64,000 nucleotides of DNA from Desulfobacula toluolica Tol2 (GTDB lineage: Bacteria > Desulfobacterota > Desulfobacteria > Desulfobacterales > Desulfobacteraceae): contig NC_018645.1 of assembly GCF_000307105.1 (NCBI RefSeq), positions 4,040,001 to 4,104,000 on the forward strand. Direction: 5' to 3'. Both the position numbers and the translations under genes were made by a program. The notes under the pieces were generated by a model. The model was not told the DNA's origin and did not search any database. It was given only the letters and a program-made list of their open reading frames with translations. Below, piece after piece: positions 8,643-16,755 of this stretch. Numbering within the stretch: position 1 is the stretch's first letter; every line of letters starts with the position of its first letter.

Positions 8643-9817
8643 CCACAAATGCGAAAAATCTTGTCTGTGTTGAAAGCAGCCATAAAAGAGAACTTCATCG
8701 CGCCGGATGGATTGTTGTTGATGCTTCAACCATTATCGAGAACGCATACCTTGAAACTGAAAAAGGTTTGATTACAGGCGTTCATAAAGGAAGGCCGAAA
8801 GAAAAGTTTATTGATCACGGCCCTGGAGTATTGATGCCGCCACTTGTTAATACTCATCTGCATCTGGAATTATCTGCCTTAAAGAACCAGTTGCATTTTG
8901 ATAAGGGCTTTGAATCCTGGGTTAAAGCGCTTTTGGAAACAAGAGATGCCCTGGGACAAGAAAAGTTAATTGAACAAGCCCAAAAGGCTGTCGGGGAGTT
9001 GATAAAGTCCGGCACTCTTTATGTGGGTGATATATCAACTCTTGGGATTATAAAGCCGATGATTGAAAATTCCAGATTGAATGGCGTTTGTTTCCATGAG
9101 TTTCTGGGATCAAATATTCCATCGCTTTTTACCTGTAAAAATGATTCTGTCTCATCTTCCGTTGCAGGGCATGCACCGCATACCTCTTCGCCTCAATTGC
9201 TCAAGGCACTAAAGGAACGGTCGAAATCAGCAGGCTTGCCTTTTTCCATTCATGTGGCGGAATCTGATGTTGAATCAGAATTTATCCATGATAAAAAAGG
9301 GCAATGGGCCGATTTTTTAATTGATCGTGGAATAGACTGGTCTTCCTGGAATATTGGATCAAAAACACCTGTATCATATCTGAATGACCTGGGACTGCTT
9401 GATCCTTTAACAATTGCCGTTCATGTGTTGAATGTGACAAAAAAGGACATGGAAATACTTGCCCGGTCAAAGGTCAAGGTGTGTGTCTGCCCCAGAAGTA
9501 ATCAAAATCTGCACGGAAAACTTCCTGAAATTGATCGGATGATCCAAAAGGGGATTGAACCTGCCCTTGGGACAGACAGCCTGGCAAGCTGTGATTCTCT
9601 TAATATGTTTGATGAAATGGCCTTTGTGAAGAACCATTACCCGAGACTGGACCCTGAAATTATTTTTTCAATGGGGACCATTAATGGTGCAGTGGCCCTG
9701 GGGCTTGACCGTTGGACAGGTACGCTTTCAAAGGGTAAAAGAGCGCGGTTTTTATATCGATCAGTGAATGTAACAAATAAAAAGGATCTTTTTCAAAGAA
9801 TAACGTCCAATGAATAA
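8639..9817 (+). CDS. Amidohydrolase, probable aminodeoxyfutalosine deaminase
   Basis: A 392-residue metal-dependent hydrolase of the amidohydrolase/adenosine-deaminase-like superfamily. Expected metal ligands and catalytic residues are visible: H73 and H75 (NTHLHLELSAL), a histidine near 205 (SIHVAESDVES), H262 (AVHVLN) and an aspartate near 312 (LGTDSLAS). Its position between mqnC and mqnA points to deamination of 6-amino-6-deoxyfutalosine to futalosine, the extra step used by organisms that do not hydrolyse aminofutalosine directly. That substrate is inferred from context; the fold is certain. Start ATG overlaps the mqnC stop by four bases, and its own stop overlaps the mqnA start by eight. 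Confidence 0.85.
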   Translation: MTTNAKNLVCVESSHKRELHRAGWIVVDASTIIENAYLETEKGLITGVHKGRPKEKFIDHGPGVLMPPLVNTHLHLELSALKNQLHFDKGFESWVKALLETRDALGQEKLIEQAQKAVGELIKSGTLYVGDISTLGIIKPMIENSRLNGVCFHEFLGSNIPSLFTCKNDSVSSSVAGHAPHTSSPQLLKALKERSKSAGLPFSIHVAESDVESEFIHDKKGQWADFLIDRGIDWSSWNIGSKTPVSYLNDLGLLDPLTIAVHVLNVTKKDMEILARSKVKVCVCPRSNQNLHGKLPEIDRMIQKGIEPALGTDSLASCDSLNMFDEMAFVKNHYPRLDPEIIFSMGTINGAVALGLDRWTGTLSKGKRARFLYRSVNVTNKKDLFQRITSNE

Positions 9818-10643
9818 TAAACATGTTTATATGGGGAAAATAAGTTATATCAATGCTTCCCCGGTATATTACGGCCTTGATCACGGTCTTTTGCCCCATT
9901 GGCTGGCAATGATTTCTGACGTTCCGTCCGTTCTTAACCGGAAAATCATAACCGGTCAGATAGAAGTGAGCCCGATATCAGCTGCATTTTATGCCATGCA
10001 TCACCGGGAGCTGTTACTGCTTCCCGATCTTTCCATATCCTGTCACGGCAGGGTGTTAAGTGTTATCCTGGCAAGTAATTATGCCATTGATGATCTTGAA
10101 GGCAAAAAAGTTATGTTCACCCGGGAATCCGCTTCGGCAGCCTCGTTTATGAAAATGATATTTAATCAGAGAAAGGTTTCTCCGGTCTATGAAATTGGGT
10201 CTGTAAACAATTGCCGGATGGTTTCGGAATCTGTTGATGCCGCCCTGGTGATCGGTGATGCAGCGCTGAGGCAACCCTGGGATCAGGTTTTTGAATATAC
10301 CATTGACCTGGGACAGCTTTGGTTTGAAATGACGCAACTGCCGTTTGTCTTTGCAGTCTGGGTTGTCAGGCGATCTTTTGCTCAAAAATATCCTTTTCTT
10401 GTAAAAGACATTCATCAATTGCTGTTGGAGTCAAAAAAACAGGGATATCAACATATGGATGAGGTTGTTGAAGCAGGTAAAACCAAATTAAACCTTGAAA
10501 GATCTATTATTAAAGAATATTTTGATCTGCTGTATTGTGACCTTGACGATAAAAAGATAAAGGCCATGCAGATGTTTTTCAATTCCCTTCTGGATCAGGG
10601 GATTTTAAAAGAAAAAACCGACATCAGATTTTTTAAAGCCTGA
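9810..10643 (+). CDS. mqnA: Chorismate dehydratase MqnA
   Basis: MqnA catalyses the first committed step of the futalosine pathway, dehydrating chorismate to 3-[(1-carboxyvinyl)oxy]benzoate. The 277-residue length and the opening GKISYINASPVYYGLD are typical, as are EVSPISAAFYA and the periplasmic-binding-protein-like fold implied by TRESASAASFMKM. It is the last gene of the overlapping operon, and two hairpins lie just downstream. mqnB and mqnD, which are also needed, are not in the window. Confidence 0.92.
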   Translation: MNNKHVYMGKISYINASPVYYGLDHGLLPHWLAMISDVPSVLNRKIITGQIEVSPISAAFYAMHHRELLLLPDLSISCHGRVLSVILASNYAIDDLEGKKVMFTRESASAASFMKMIFNQRKVSPVYEIGSVNNCRMVSESVDAALVIGDAALRQPWDQVFEYTIDLGQLWFEMTQLPFVFAVWVVRRSFAQKYPFLVKDIHQLLLESKKQGYQHMDEVVEAGKTKLNLERSIIKEYFDLLYCDLDDKKIKAMQMFFNSLLDQGILKEKTDIRFFKA

Positions 10644-10644
10644 C

Positions 10645-10675
10645 CTTTTCGCACTCCTGCGAAAAGTATGTTTTT
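10645..10675 (+). terminator. Rho-independent terminator after mqnA
   Basis: A nine-base-pair stem CTTTTCGCA / TGCGAAAAG (10645-10653 and 10658-10666) with loop CTCC begins two bases after the mqnA stop. A T run follows four bases later (10671-10675). It probably ends the parA-mqnA transcript. Confidence 0.7.
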
Positions 10676-10749
10676 AGGGCTATGATTATATCGGATAAGG
10701 TGTGGCGATTTTTTCAATACTGCCCGAATTTTCATAGTTGTTATGACAG

Positions 10750-10806
10750 GCCTTTTCCAGTATCCCCGGAAAAGTGTCCCGGGGATACTGGAAAAGGCAT
10801 TTTTTC
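10750..10806 (+). terminator. Perfect 20-bp hairpin followed by T run
   Basis: The arms 10750-10769 and 10779-10798 are perfectly complementary over 20 bases, with a nine-base loop, and are followed by six T residues after CA. This looks like a strong second terminator, though the length and perfection of the stem would also fit the end of a small mobile element or a folded RNA. Confidence 0.6.
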
Positions 10807-11167
10807 GACATAATCATTCAGCTGTTTGAAAAAATGCCCGGTATCGGCTGTTAATCTTTCATCAAAGAATGCATCTGATTGGCGTTTAAGGTTATTCCAT
10901 AATCAAGAATTATAACGAAATATTAAGAGCCTAATCATAAAAAAAATTTTATGATCCAGTGAAAATCCTGGATTTTTTGATAAAGAATCAGTAATTATTC
11001 GTAAACCGGGATGAAATATCGCGCTCATTCATAGTATTAATTATTTAGACGATAATATTGTCAGAAATAACGGAAGTCAATTCTTTTTTTAAAATAATGT
11101 TGTCGATTTTATTTTTTTTATAGCTGAGTTATCTGATTTTAAGATCTCAGAAACTACCACGACAGGC

Positions 11168-11257
11168 TGTTACACTTGGAAAGTTTTTGAAACCGTTGAC
11201 GATAAAATTGCCAATCGCTGGTGGCTATGGGTCAGCCGTTCGGTTGTTTATTTGTAG
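11168..11257 (+). pseudogene. IS66-type transposase fragment
   Basis: A 29-codon stretch translates as a piece of the DDE domain of IS66-family transposases, with WKVFE and RWWLWVSRSVVYL as the recognisable blocks, then meets a stop. No complete transposase, terminal repeats or target duplication are visible around it. It is decayed mobile-element debris in the 1,058-base space between mqnA and the HD-GYP gene. Confidence 0.55.
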
Positions 11258-11555
11258 ATTACACAGGGCAGTGGATTCAAGCAAAAAACCTTGCATCAAA
11301 AATTTTTTCTTTAATGGCTCGTTATCTCCCGGATGATTGGGAAAATAGATATAAGATCCGGCCGATATTGTTAGAATCTTTTGTGCAAAAAAAATAAATT
11401 TGCAGGCACTTGTTATAAAGCTGCAAAGTGGAAAAATATTGGAAAAACTAAAGGGCGTGGAAAACTTGGACAGCCTAAAAAAAATTAGTGTTCCCATCAA
11501 AGATATCTGGATATATCCCTTAATAACAAATTTTAGAGTTTTGCTGAAAAATTAA
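11257..11555 (+). pseudogene. DUF4338 (DruA-like) gene remnant with frameshifts
   Basis: Three reading frames in succession encode pieces of a DUF4338 domain, the domain found in the Druantia defence protein DruA and in some transposon-borne proteins. Frame one reads LPDDWENRYKIRPILLESFV and stops at about 11395. A shifted frame continues FAGTCYKAAKW and GKTKGRGK, stopping at 11488. A third frame ends PIKDIWIYPL before a TAA at 11555. The order and spacing match an originally single gene broken by at least two frameshifts. No intact defence genes are nearby. The rest of the intergenic space, about 10810-11165, shows nothing I can identify. Confidence 0.65.
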
Positions 11556-11701
11556 CTCATGAATTACTAAGGCAAATATTTACATTATCGTTTTGACAAT
11601 TTTAAACATTATGCTTGATTAGCCTCCTTTACCTTGTTACAGACAATAGAGAATAAGAAATAAAAATGTTGATAATCATTGGATAATCTAAAGGTATTAA
11701 A

Positions 11702-13339
11702 GTGGTTATGAGAAATACTATAAAAAAACAGATATTTGATAAAAATTTAAACAATAATAGTCATATTGACAAATTAATTAAAATTGGTATGGCTCTTTCT
11801 TCGGAAAAAGATATCAATAAGCTGCTTGAAATAATGTTAGATAATGTTATGGAGATCTCTAATGCCGATGCAGGCTCTTTATATGTACTCGACAAAAAAA
11901 AAAAACAACTGAATTTTAAAATCGTGAGAAACTATTCCATGAATATACGGATAGGTGAAAACGATGGAAATGAATGCGTTTTACCACCGGTCCCTTTAGA
12001 AATTAATAATGAACAAAATTTGAAAAATGTTTCTTCTTATGTTGCTATCATGGGCAAAAGTGTGAATATCAATGATGTATATGATGTAAAGGGTATTTTT
12101 GATTTATCCGGTCCTAAAAAATATGATGCCATCACAGGATATCGCACTAAGTCAATGCTCGTTATTCCGTTGAAAAATCATAAAAATAACATTATTGGTG
12201 TTCTGCAACTGATCAATTCTCAGGATATTGAAACAAATGAAATTATTAATTTTTCTTCGTACGATGAATATTTAATAACATCCATTGCATCTTTGGCTGC
12301 CGTTGCTCTTACGAATGCACAATTGATTCAAAATCTTAAAGAGCTGATTTCAGCTTTTATTACAAGCATGGCTGCTGCTATTGATGAAAAATCTCCTTAT
12401 ACTGGTGGACATATCAGACGTGTGGTTGATTTAAGTATGCTGATAGCAAAAGAAATCAACAAAAGTGATAATGAAAAATTTATCGATATTGTTTTTAATG
12501 CAGATGAACTTGAGGAGCTGAGAATAGCAGCATGGATGCATGATGTGGGGAAAATCACTGTCCCGGAATATCTTATTGACAAGGCCACTAAGCTTGAAAA
12601 AATCATAGACAGAATTGATCTTGTTGAAACAAGATTCCAGTTAATTGAAACACTGATTCAAAAAGATCATCTTAATGAAAAAATTGAATTGTTAAATAAA
12701 GAAGGTCATATTGAATCACATATCAAGCAACTGGAAAAAAAATTTCAACTTACAGTTGATTCATTGAGGCAAGATTTAAATTTTATCAAATCCTGTAATA
12801 ATACCGGTGATTTTATGCCGGAAGAAAACATAGCCCGAATAAAAAAAATCGGGAACAAAAGATATGTTTTTAATAATAAATCTTTCCCGTTTTTGAATGA
12901 TGATGAGGTCGAAAACCTTTGTATTCAAAAAGGAACTCTAACTGATAAGGAACGTTTAATTATTGAAAATCATGCTAAGGTTACACAAAAGATTACAGGA
13001 GAGTTACCATTCCCTGATGAACTTTCCCGAGTATCGGAATTCGCATCAAATCATCATGAAAGACCTGATGGAAAAGGGTATCCAAATGGCTTTTCAGGTG
13101 AACAATTGGCTATTCAATCACGAATTATTGCAATTGCAGACATCTTTGAAGCTTTAACTGCAAAGGACAGGCCTTATCGGGAACCCATGAACCTGTCCAA
13201 GGCAATAAAGATTCTGGAGTTTATGCAAAAAGACAATCAGATTGACAGGGATATTTATGAACTGTTTATGAATGCCGGCATTTATAAACAGTATGCTAAA
13301 AGGGAAATTGATCCTAAGCAGATAGATATGGAGATTTAA
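11702..13339 (+). CDS. GAF and HD-GYP domain protein (putative cyclic-di-GMP phosphodiesterase)
   Basis: A 545-residue cytoplasmic signalling protein. Residues about 25-200 are a GAF sensor domain (EISNADAGSLYVLD, GVLQLIN). The HD-GYP output domain begins near 215 (GGHIRRVVDLS), has the metal-binding HD near 280 (WMHDVGK) and the GYP block near 455 (HHERPDGKGYP, then IADIFEALTAKDRPYR). HD-GYP domains hydrolyse cyclic-di-GMP. A helical, Lys/Glu-rich segment of about 130 residues (about 295-420) separates the HD and GYP halves and is longer than usual. The start is taken as GTG 11702, with AAGG seven bases upstream; ATG 11708 is possible. It is a single gene facing the ribosomal cluster. Confidence 0.88.
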   Translation: MVMRNTIKKQIFDKNLNNNSHIDKLIKIGMALSSEKDINKLLEIMLDNVMEISNADAGSLYVLDKKKKQLNFKIVRNYSMNIRIGENDGNECVLPPVPLEINNEQNLKNVSSYVAIMGKSVNINDVYDVKGIFDLSGPKKYDAITGYRTKSMLVIPLKNHKNNIIGVLQLINSQDIETNEIINFSSYDEYLITSIASLAAVALTNAQLIQNLKELISAFITSMAAAIDEKSPYTGGHIRRVVDLSMLIAKEINKSDNEKFIDIVFNADELEELRIAAWMHDVGKITVPEYLIDKATKLEKIIDRIDLVETRFQLIETLIQKDHLNEKIELLNKEGHIESHIKQLEKKFQLTVDSLRQDLNFIKSCNNTGDFMPEENIARIKKIGNKRYVFNNKSFPFLNDDEVENLCIQKGTLTDKERLIIENHAKVTQKITGELPFPDELSRVSEFASNHHERPDGKGYPNGFSGEQLAIQSRIIAIADIFEALTAKDRPYREPMNLSKAIKILEFMQKDNQIDRDIYELFMNAGIYKQYAKREIDPKQIDMEI

Positions 13340-13374
13340 ATATATGTCAAAGGATAGATATAAAGGAAAAAAAA

Positions 13375-13403
13375 CCCTGGCAAGATTTACCAGCCAGGGA
13401 TTT
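13375..13403. terminator. Bidirectional terminator between HD-GYP gene and rplQ
   Basis: The seven-base-pair GC-rich stem CCCTGGC / GCCAGGG (13375-13381 and 13393-13399) has an 11-base loop. It is flanked by eight A residues on the left and a T-rich tract on the right, so it can end transcription of the plus-strand gene and of the long minus-strand ribosomal operon that ends with rplQ. Confidence 0.8.
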
Positions 13404-13436
13404 TATTTCTCTTTAAAATTTACAACAATAGCTCTA

Positions 13437-13793
13437 TCAGTCAAAAATCAATTCAATCTGTACCATTGGAGCAACATCCCCTTTTCTGGGGCCTAATTTG
13501 ATAATTCTTGTATAACCACCCTGTCTTGAATTAAACTTCTCTGCTACTTCATTAAATAATGTATGAACAACATCTTTTTCCCGAATAACTGCAAGCGCTT
13601 GTCTTCTGGCATGTAAATCCCCTCTTTTTGCAAGAGTGACCATTTTGTCTGCAATTGATCTTAAGCCTTTTGCCTTTGCTTCGGTTGTTTTAATTTTATC
13701 GTGTTTGAACAGAGAAGTTACCATGTTTCTGAACATAGCCTTTCTATGACTTGAGGTCCTGTTCAATTTTAATACTGATTTTCTATGTTTCAT
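13437..13793 (-). CDS. rplQ: 50S ribosomal protein L17
   Basis: L17, 118 residues, lies near the peptide exit tunnel of the large subunit. [12 protein letters not shown] at the start and the closing [12 protein letters not shown] are typical. It is the last gene of the large minus-strand expression cluster, six bases after rpoA, and is followed by the bidirectional hairpin. Confidence 0.97.
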   Translation of the reverse strand: MKHRKSVLKLNRTSSHRKAMFRNMVTSLFKHDKIKTTEAKAKGLRSIADKMVTLAKRGDLHARRQALAVIREKDVVHTLFNEVAEKFNSRQGGYTRIIKLGPRKGDVAPMVQIELIFD

Positions 13794-13799
13794 GGAATA

Positions 13800-14831
13800 T
13801 TATTCTCCTTCCTGATTGTTCTCATCTGAATCTTCTGGTGGTGGTTCAAAACCTTCAAGGTCCATACCCAGTGAAAGTTCCATGGTAGTAAGAACTTCCT
13901 TTATTTCATTTAAGGATTTTCTACCAAAATTTTTGGTTTTCAGCATTTCACCGTCCGTTTTTTGAACCAATTGATAAATAGTATCGATTTTAGCGTTTTT
14001 CAAACAATTGGAACTTCTGACAGATAATTCAAGCTCATCCACAGATCTGTAAATATTCTCGTTAATGCCGATATCCTTGTCTTCTGAACTTTCTTCAACA
14101 TGATCAGGTTCCATGTCTTCATCAAAATTGATAAATGGATTCATCTGCTCTTTGAGAATTTTGGCAGCATATGCAACCGAATCATCAGGTGTTACGGAAC
14201 CATCCGTCCAAACTTCAAGGGTAAGCTTATCATAGTCGGTTTTCTGTCCGATCCTGGAAGTTCCCACAACATATTTAACACGCTTAATGGGGGAAAACAC
14301 ACTGTCAATTGGGATAGTTCCGATTGGGGCATCCTCATCTTTATTGGCCGAAGAAAGAGCATATCCTTTTCCAGTTTTTACAACCATGGTCATGTTTAGC
14401 ACACCATTTCTAGAAATAGTGGCAATATGCTGTTCAGAATTAAGAATTTCAACCTTGCCGTCCGGGCTTACAATATCTGCACCCGTGACCTCTCTCTCAC
14501 CTTTTAGATTCAGTGTTAATATTTTATCTTCAGTGTCGTCAACCTTGAGCTTCAGCTCTTTAAGGTTTAAAATTATTTCGGAAACATCTTCTCTAACATC
14601 GGATATCACACTATATTCATGAAGAGCATCATCAAATTTAACGGATACAATGGCCGCGCCATATATGGATGAAAGAATAATACGCCGCAGAGAGTTCCCG
14701 ATAGTAATACCGTACCCCCTTTCAAGGGGTTCACATACAAATTTACCATATGTTGAAGTTGTGGTAACGTCAAGCTTCTCCGGCTTGATCATCTCTCGCC
14801 AGTTCACATATGCAAGTTTTTCAGATGACAT
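13800..14831 (-). CDS. rpoA: RNA polymerase subunit alpha
   Basis: Alpha subunit of RNA polymerase, 343 residues. The N-terminal assembly domain (about 1-235) carries [17 protein letters not shown], which contacts beta. The C-terminal domain (about 260-320) has [13 protein letters not shown], with the Arg and Asn that touch promoter UP elements and activators, and [12 protein letters not shown]. The tail is acidic. It sits between rpsD and rplQ in the standard alpha-operon order, with ATG start. Confidence 0.98.
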   Translation of the reverse strand: MSSEKLAYVNWREMIKPEKLDVTTTSTYGKFVCEPLERGYGITIGNSLRRIILSSIYGAAIVSVKFDDALHEYSVISDVREDVSEIILNLKELKLKVDDTEDKILTLNLKGEREVTGADIVSPDGKVEILNSEQHIATISRNGVLNMTMVVKTGKGYALSSANKDEDAPIGTIPIDSVFSPIKRVKYVVGTSRIGQKTDYDKLTLEVWTDGSVTPDDSVAYAAKILKEQMNPFINFDEDMEPDHVEESSEDKDIGINENIYRSVDELELSVRSSNCLKNAKIDTIYQLVQKTDGEMLKTKNFGRKSLNEIKEVLTTMELSLGMDLEGFEPPPEDSDENNQEGE

Positions 14832-14878
14832 TCATATCTCCTGATATAAATATTTGACAAACCATGTCAAAGGTCTGC

Positions 14879-15505
14879 TTACTTTGAATAAAGCTCTACA
14901 ATCAATTGTTCCTGAATAGGAAGCGTGATATCTTCTCGTGCAGGAACGCCTACAACTTCGCCTTTGAAATTTTCTTTATTGATTTCAAGCCATTGAGGGA
15001 TCCCGCGTCGAACAATAGCATCCAGGGAATCTGAAATAGCCTGAATTTTTTTACTTTTCTCTCGAAGTTCGATCACATCACCTTTTTTAACCTGATAAGA
15101 CGGTATATTTACTTTTTTACCATTTACCACAAAATGATTATGCTTTACAAAATGTCGACCCTGATTTCTAGAATTAACAAATCCCATTCTAAAAACAGTA
15201 TTATCCAAACGTGTTTCCAAAAGACTCAACAGGTTTGTCCCTGTAATTCCTTTTCGTTTGTCCGCTTTTCTAAAAGAAATTCTAAACTGTTTTTCTGAAA
15301 TTCCGTAAAGCCTTCTGACTTTTTGTTTTTCTCTGAGCTGAATCCCGTAATCTGACAATTTACTTCTTCTTTGCCCATGCTGTCCGGGGGGATAGCCTCT
15401 TCTATCAAAACTGCATTTATCTGAAAAGCATCTGTCGCCTTTCAAAAAAAGTTTCATATTTTCGCGTCTGCATTGTCGGCAAACAGAACCTCTATAACGT
15501 GACAA
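14879..15505 (-). CDS. rpsD: 30S ribosomal protein S4 (zinc-binding form)
   Basis: S4, 208 residues, a primary 16S rRNA binder that nucleates small-subunit assembly. Four N-terminal cysteines (CRQC and CFSDKC) mark the zinc-binding form. The S4 RNA-binding fold follows at about 95-160 (LDNTVFRMGF, NHFVVNGKKVNIPSY). In other bacteria S4 represses the alpha operon that contains it; no specific site was recognised here. Confidence 0.97.
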   Translation of the reverse strand: MSRYRGSVCRQCRRENMKLFLKGDRCFSDKCSFDRRGYPPGQHGQRRSKLSDYGIQLREKQKVRRLYGISEKQFRISFRKADKRKGITGTNLLSLLETRLDNTVFRMGFVNSRNQGRHFVKHNHFVVNGKKVNIPSYQVKKGDVIELREKSKKIQAISDSLDAIVRRGIPQWLEINKENFKGEVVGVPAREDITLPIQEQLIVELYSK

Positions 15506-15535
15506 TGTTTTTTCTCCTTTATCAAACGAGTATTC

Positions 15536-15931
15536 TTATACCCTTCTTCTTTTTGGCGGACGGCATCCATTATGAGGAACCGGGGTAACATCTTTGATCA
15601 TGGATATATTGAATCCAAGCGCATGCAAGGCTCTTAAAGCAGATTCCCTACCAGGCCCCGGGCCTTTAACAAATACACCGATATTTTTCATACCGTGTTC
15701 CATTGCTTTGGCACCTGCATCTTCTGCAACCAGTTTTGCGGCAAATGGAGTGCTTTTTCTTGAGCCTTTAAATCCCTGCATACCAGCACTTGACCATGAA
15801 ATAGTGTTTCCGTTTTCATCGGCAATGGTAACGATTGTATTATTAAAAGTGGATTGAATATGAACAATGCCGGTAGAAATGTTCTTTCTAACCCGTTTTT
15901 TGGACACAACTTTTTTAGACTTTTTTGCCAT
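15536..15931 (-). CDS. rpsK: 30S ribosomal protein S11
   Basis: S11, 131 residues, platform protein of the small subunit. [16 protein letters not shown] near the N-terminus and the closing [16 protein letters not shown] are diagnostic. Thirty bases separate it from rpsD and 26 from rpsM. Confidence 0.97.
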   Translation of the reverse strand: MAKKSKKVVSKKRVRKNISTGIVHIQSTFNNTIVTIADENGNTISWSSAGMQGFKGSRKSTPFAAKLVAEDAGAKAMEHGMKNIGVFVKGPGPGRESALRALHALGFNISMIKDVTPVPHNGCRPPKRRRV

Positions 15932-15957
15932 AATTAATAGTACCTTTTTAGATTATC

Positions 15958-16326
15958 CTACTTTTTCTTTTTAACCGCAGTCCTTTTTGGACCTTTTCGT
16001 GTTCTGGCGTTTGTACTGGTTCGCTGACCATGACAGGGAAGGCCTTTACGATGACGTAACCCTCTGTAACAACCTAAATCCATAAGCCTTTTAATATTCA
16101 TGGACACTTCACTTCTAAGTTCACCTTCAACCTTATACTCAGCATCAATGACTTTTCTTATCTCATTAACCTGTTCTTCTGTAAGGTCATTTGCCTTTGT
16201 AGTAGGATCAATACCTGTTTTTGCAAGTATTAGCTTTGATCTGCTTGCACCTATTCCATAGATATAGGTTAAAGCTATCCAAGCATGCTTATCTCTTGGT
16301 AAATCTACTCCTGCGATACGTGCCAA
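15958..16326 (-). CDS. rpsM: 30S ribosomal protein S13
   Basis: S13, 122 residues, in the head of the small subunit where it touches P-site tRNA and the bridge to L5. [13 protein letters not shown], the helix-two-turn-helix with YIYGIG, and [15 protein letters not shown] are family signatures. It is the first gene after the tiny rpmJ. Confidence 0.97.
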   Translation of the reverse strand: MARIAGVDLPRDKHAWIALTYIYGIGASRSKLILAKTGIDPTTKANDLTEEQVNEIRKVIDAEYKVEGELRSEVSMNIKRLMDLGCYRGLRHRKGLPCHGQRTSTNARTRKGPKRTAVKKKK

Positions 16327-16338
16327 ATTTCTTCCCCC

Positions 16339-16452
16339 CTATCCCTGCCGCTGTTTATGGCGTTTATTAATACAAATCACTCTTATGACACCACGTCTTT
16401 TTATAACTTTACAATCTCTGCAGATTTTTTTTACAGATGCTCTGACTTTCAT
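16339..16452 (-). CDS. rpmJ: 50S ribosomal protein L36
   Basis: A 37-codon gene on the minus strand encoding L36: [20 protein letters not shown], then [13 protein letters not shown]. The CxxC, Cys and His zinc ligands of the C+ form are all present. AGGAGT lies about eight bases before the ATG. Its place between infA and rpsM is standard. Confidence 0.96.
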   Translation of the reverse strand: MKVRASVKKICRDCKVIKRRGVIRVICINKRHKQRQG

Positions 16453-16501
16453 CCATTTACTCCTAATCTAATATTTTTATATCTTAAATAAAATATAATA
16501 T

Positions 16502-16720
16502 TTATTTATATCTATATGTAATCCTTCCCCGACTTAAATCATAAGGTGAAATTTCAACCGTCACCCTGTCTCCTGGTAAGATCTTAATAAAATGCATTCT
16601 CATTTTGCCTGAAATATGAGCAAGCAGTACATGCTTGTTTTCCAGCTCAACTCTGAACATGGCATTTGGTAATGTTTCAAGTACTTTCCCGTCAACTTTG
16701 ATGGGTTCTTCTTTTGCCAT
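16502..16720 (-). CDS. infA: Translation initiation factor IF-1
   Basis: IF-1, 72 residues, an OB-fold protein that occupies the A site during initiation. [20 protein letters not shown] and RGRITYRYK are typical. It directly follows secY; adk and map, which often separate the two in other bacteria, are absent. Confidence 0.97.
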   Translation of the reverse strand: MAKEEPIKVDGKVLETLPNAMFRVELENKHVLLAHISGKMRMHFIKILPGDRVTVEISPYDLSRGRITYRYK

Positions 16721-16755
16721 AATCTTATTAATCTCCTTTAGTTTTAGTGTTCAAA

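Noticed and set aside
11225-11500. Minus-strand frame of 91 codons
   Set aside because: It lies opposite the DUF4338 remnant, which explains the composition; nothing family-like is in it.
11257-11555. An active Druantia-type defence locus
   Set aside because: Only a frameshifted DUF4338 remnant is present, with no helicase or other Druantia genes nearby.
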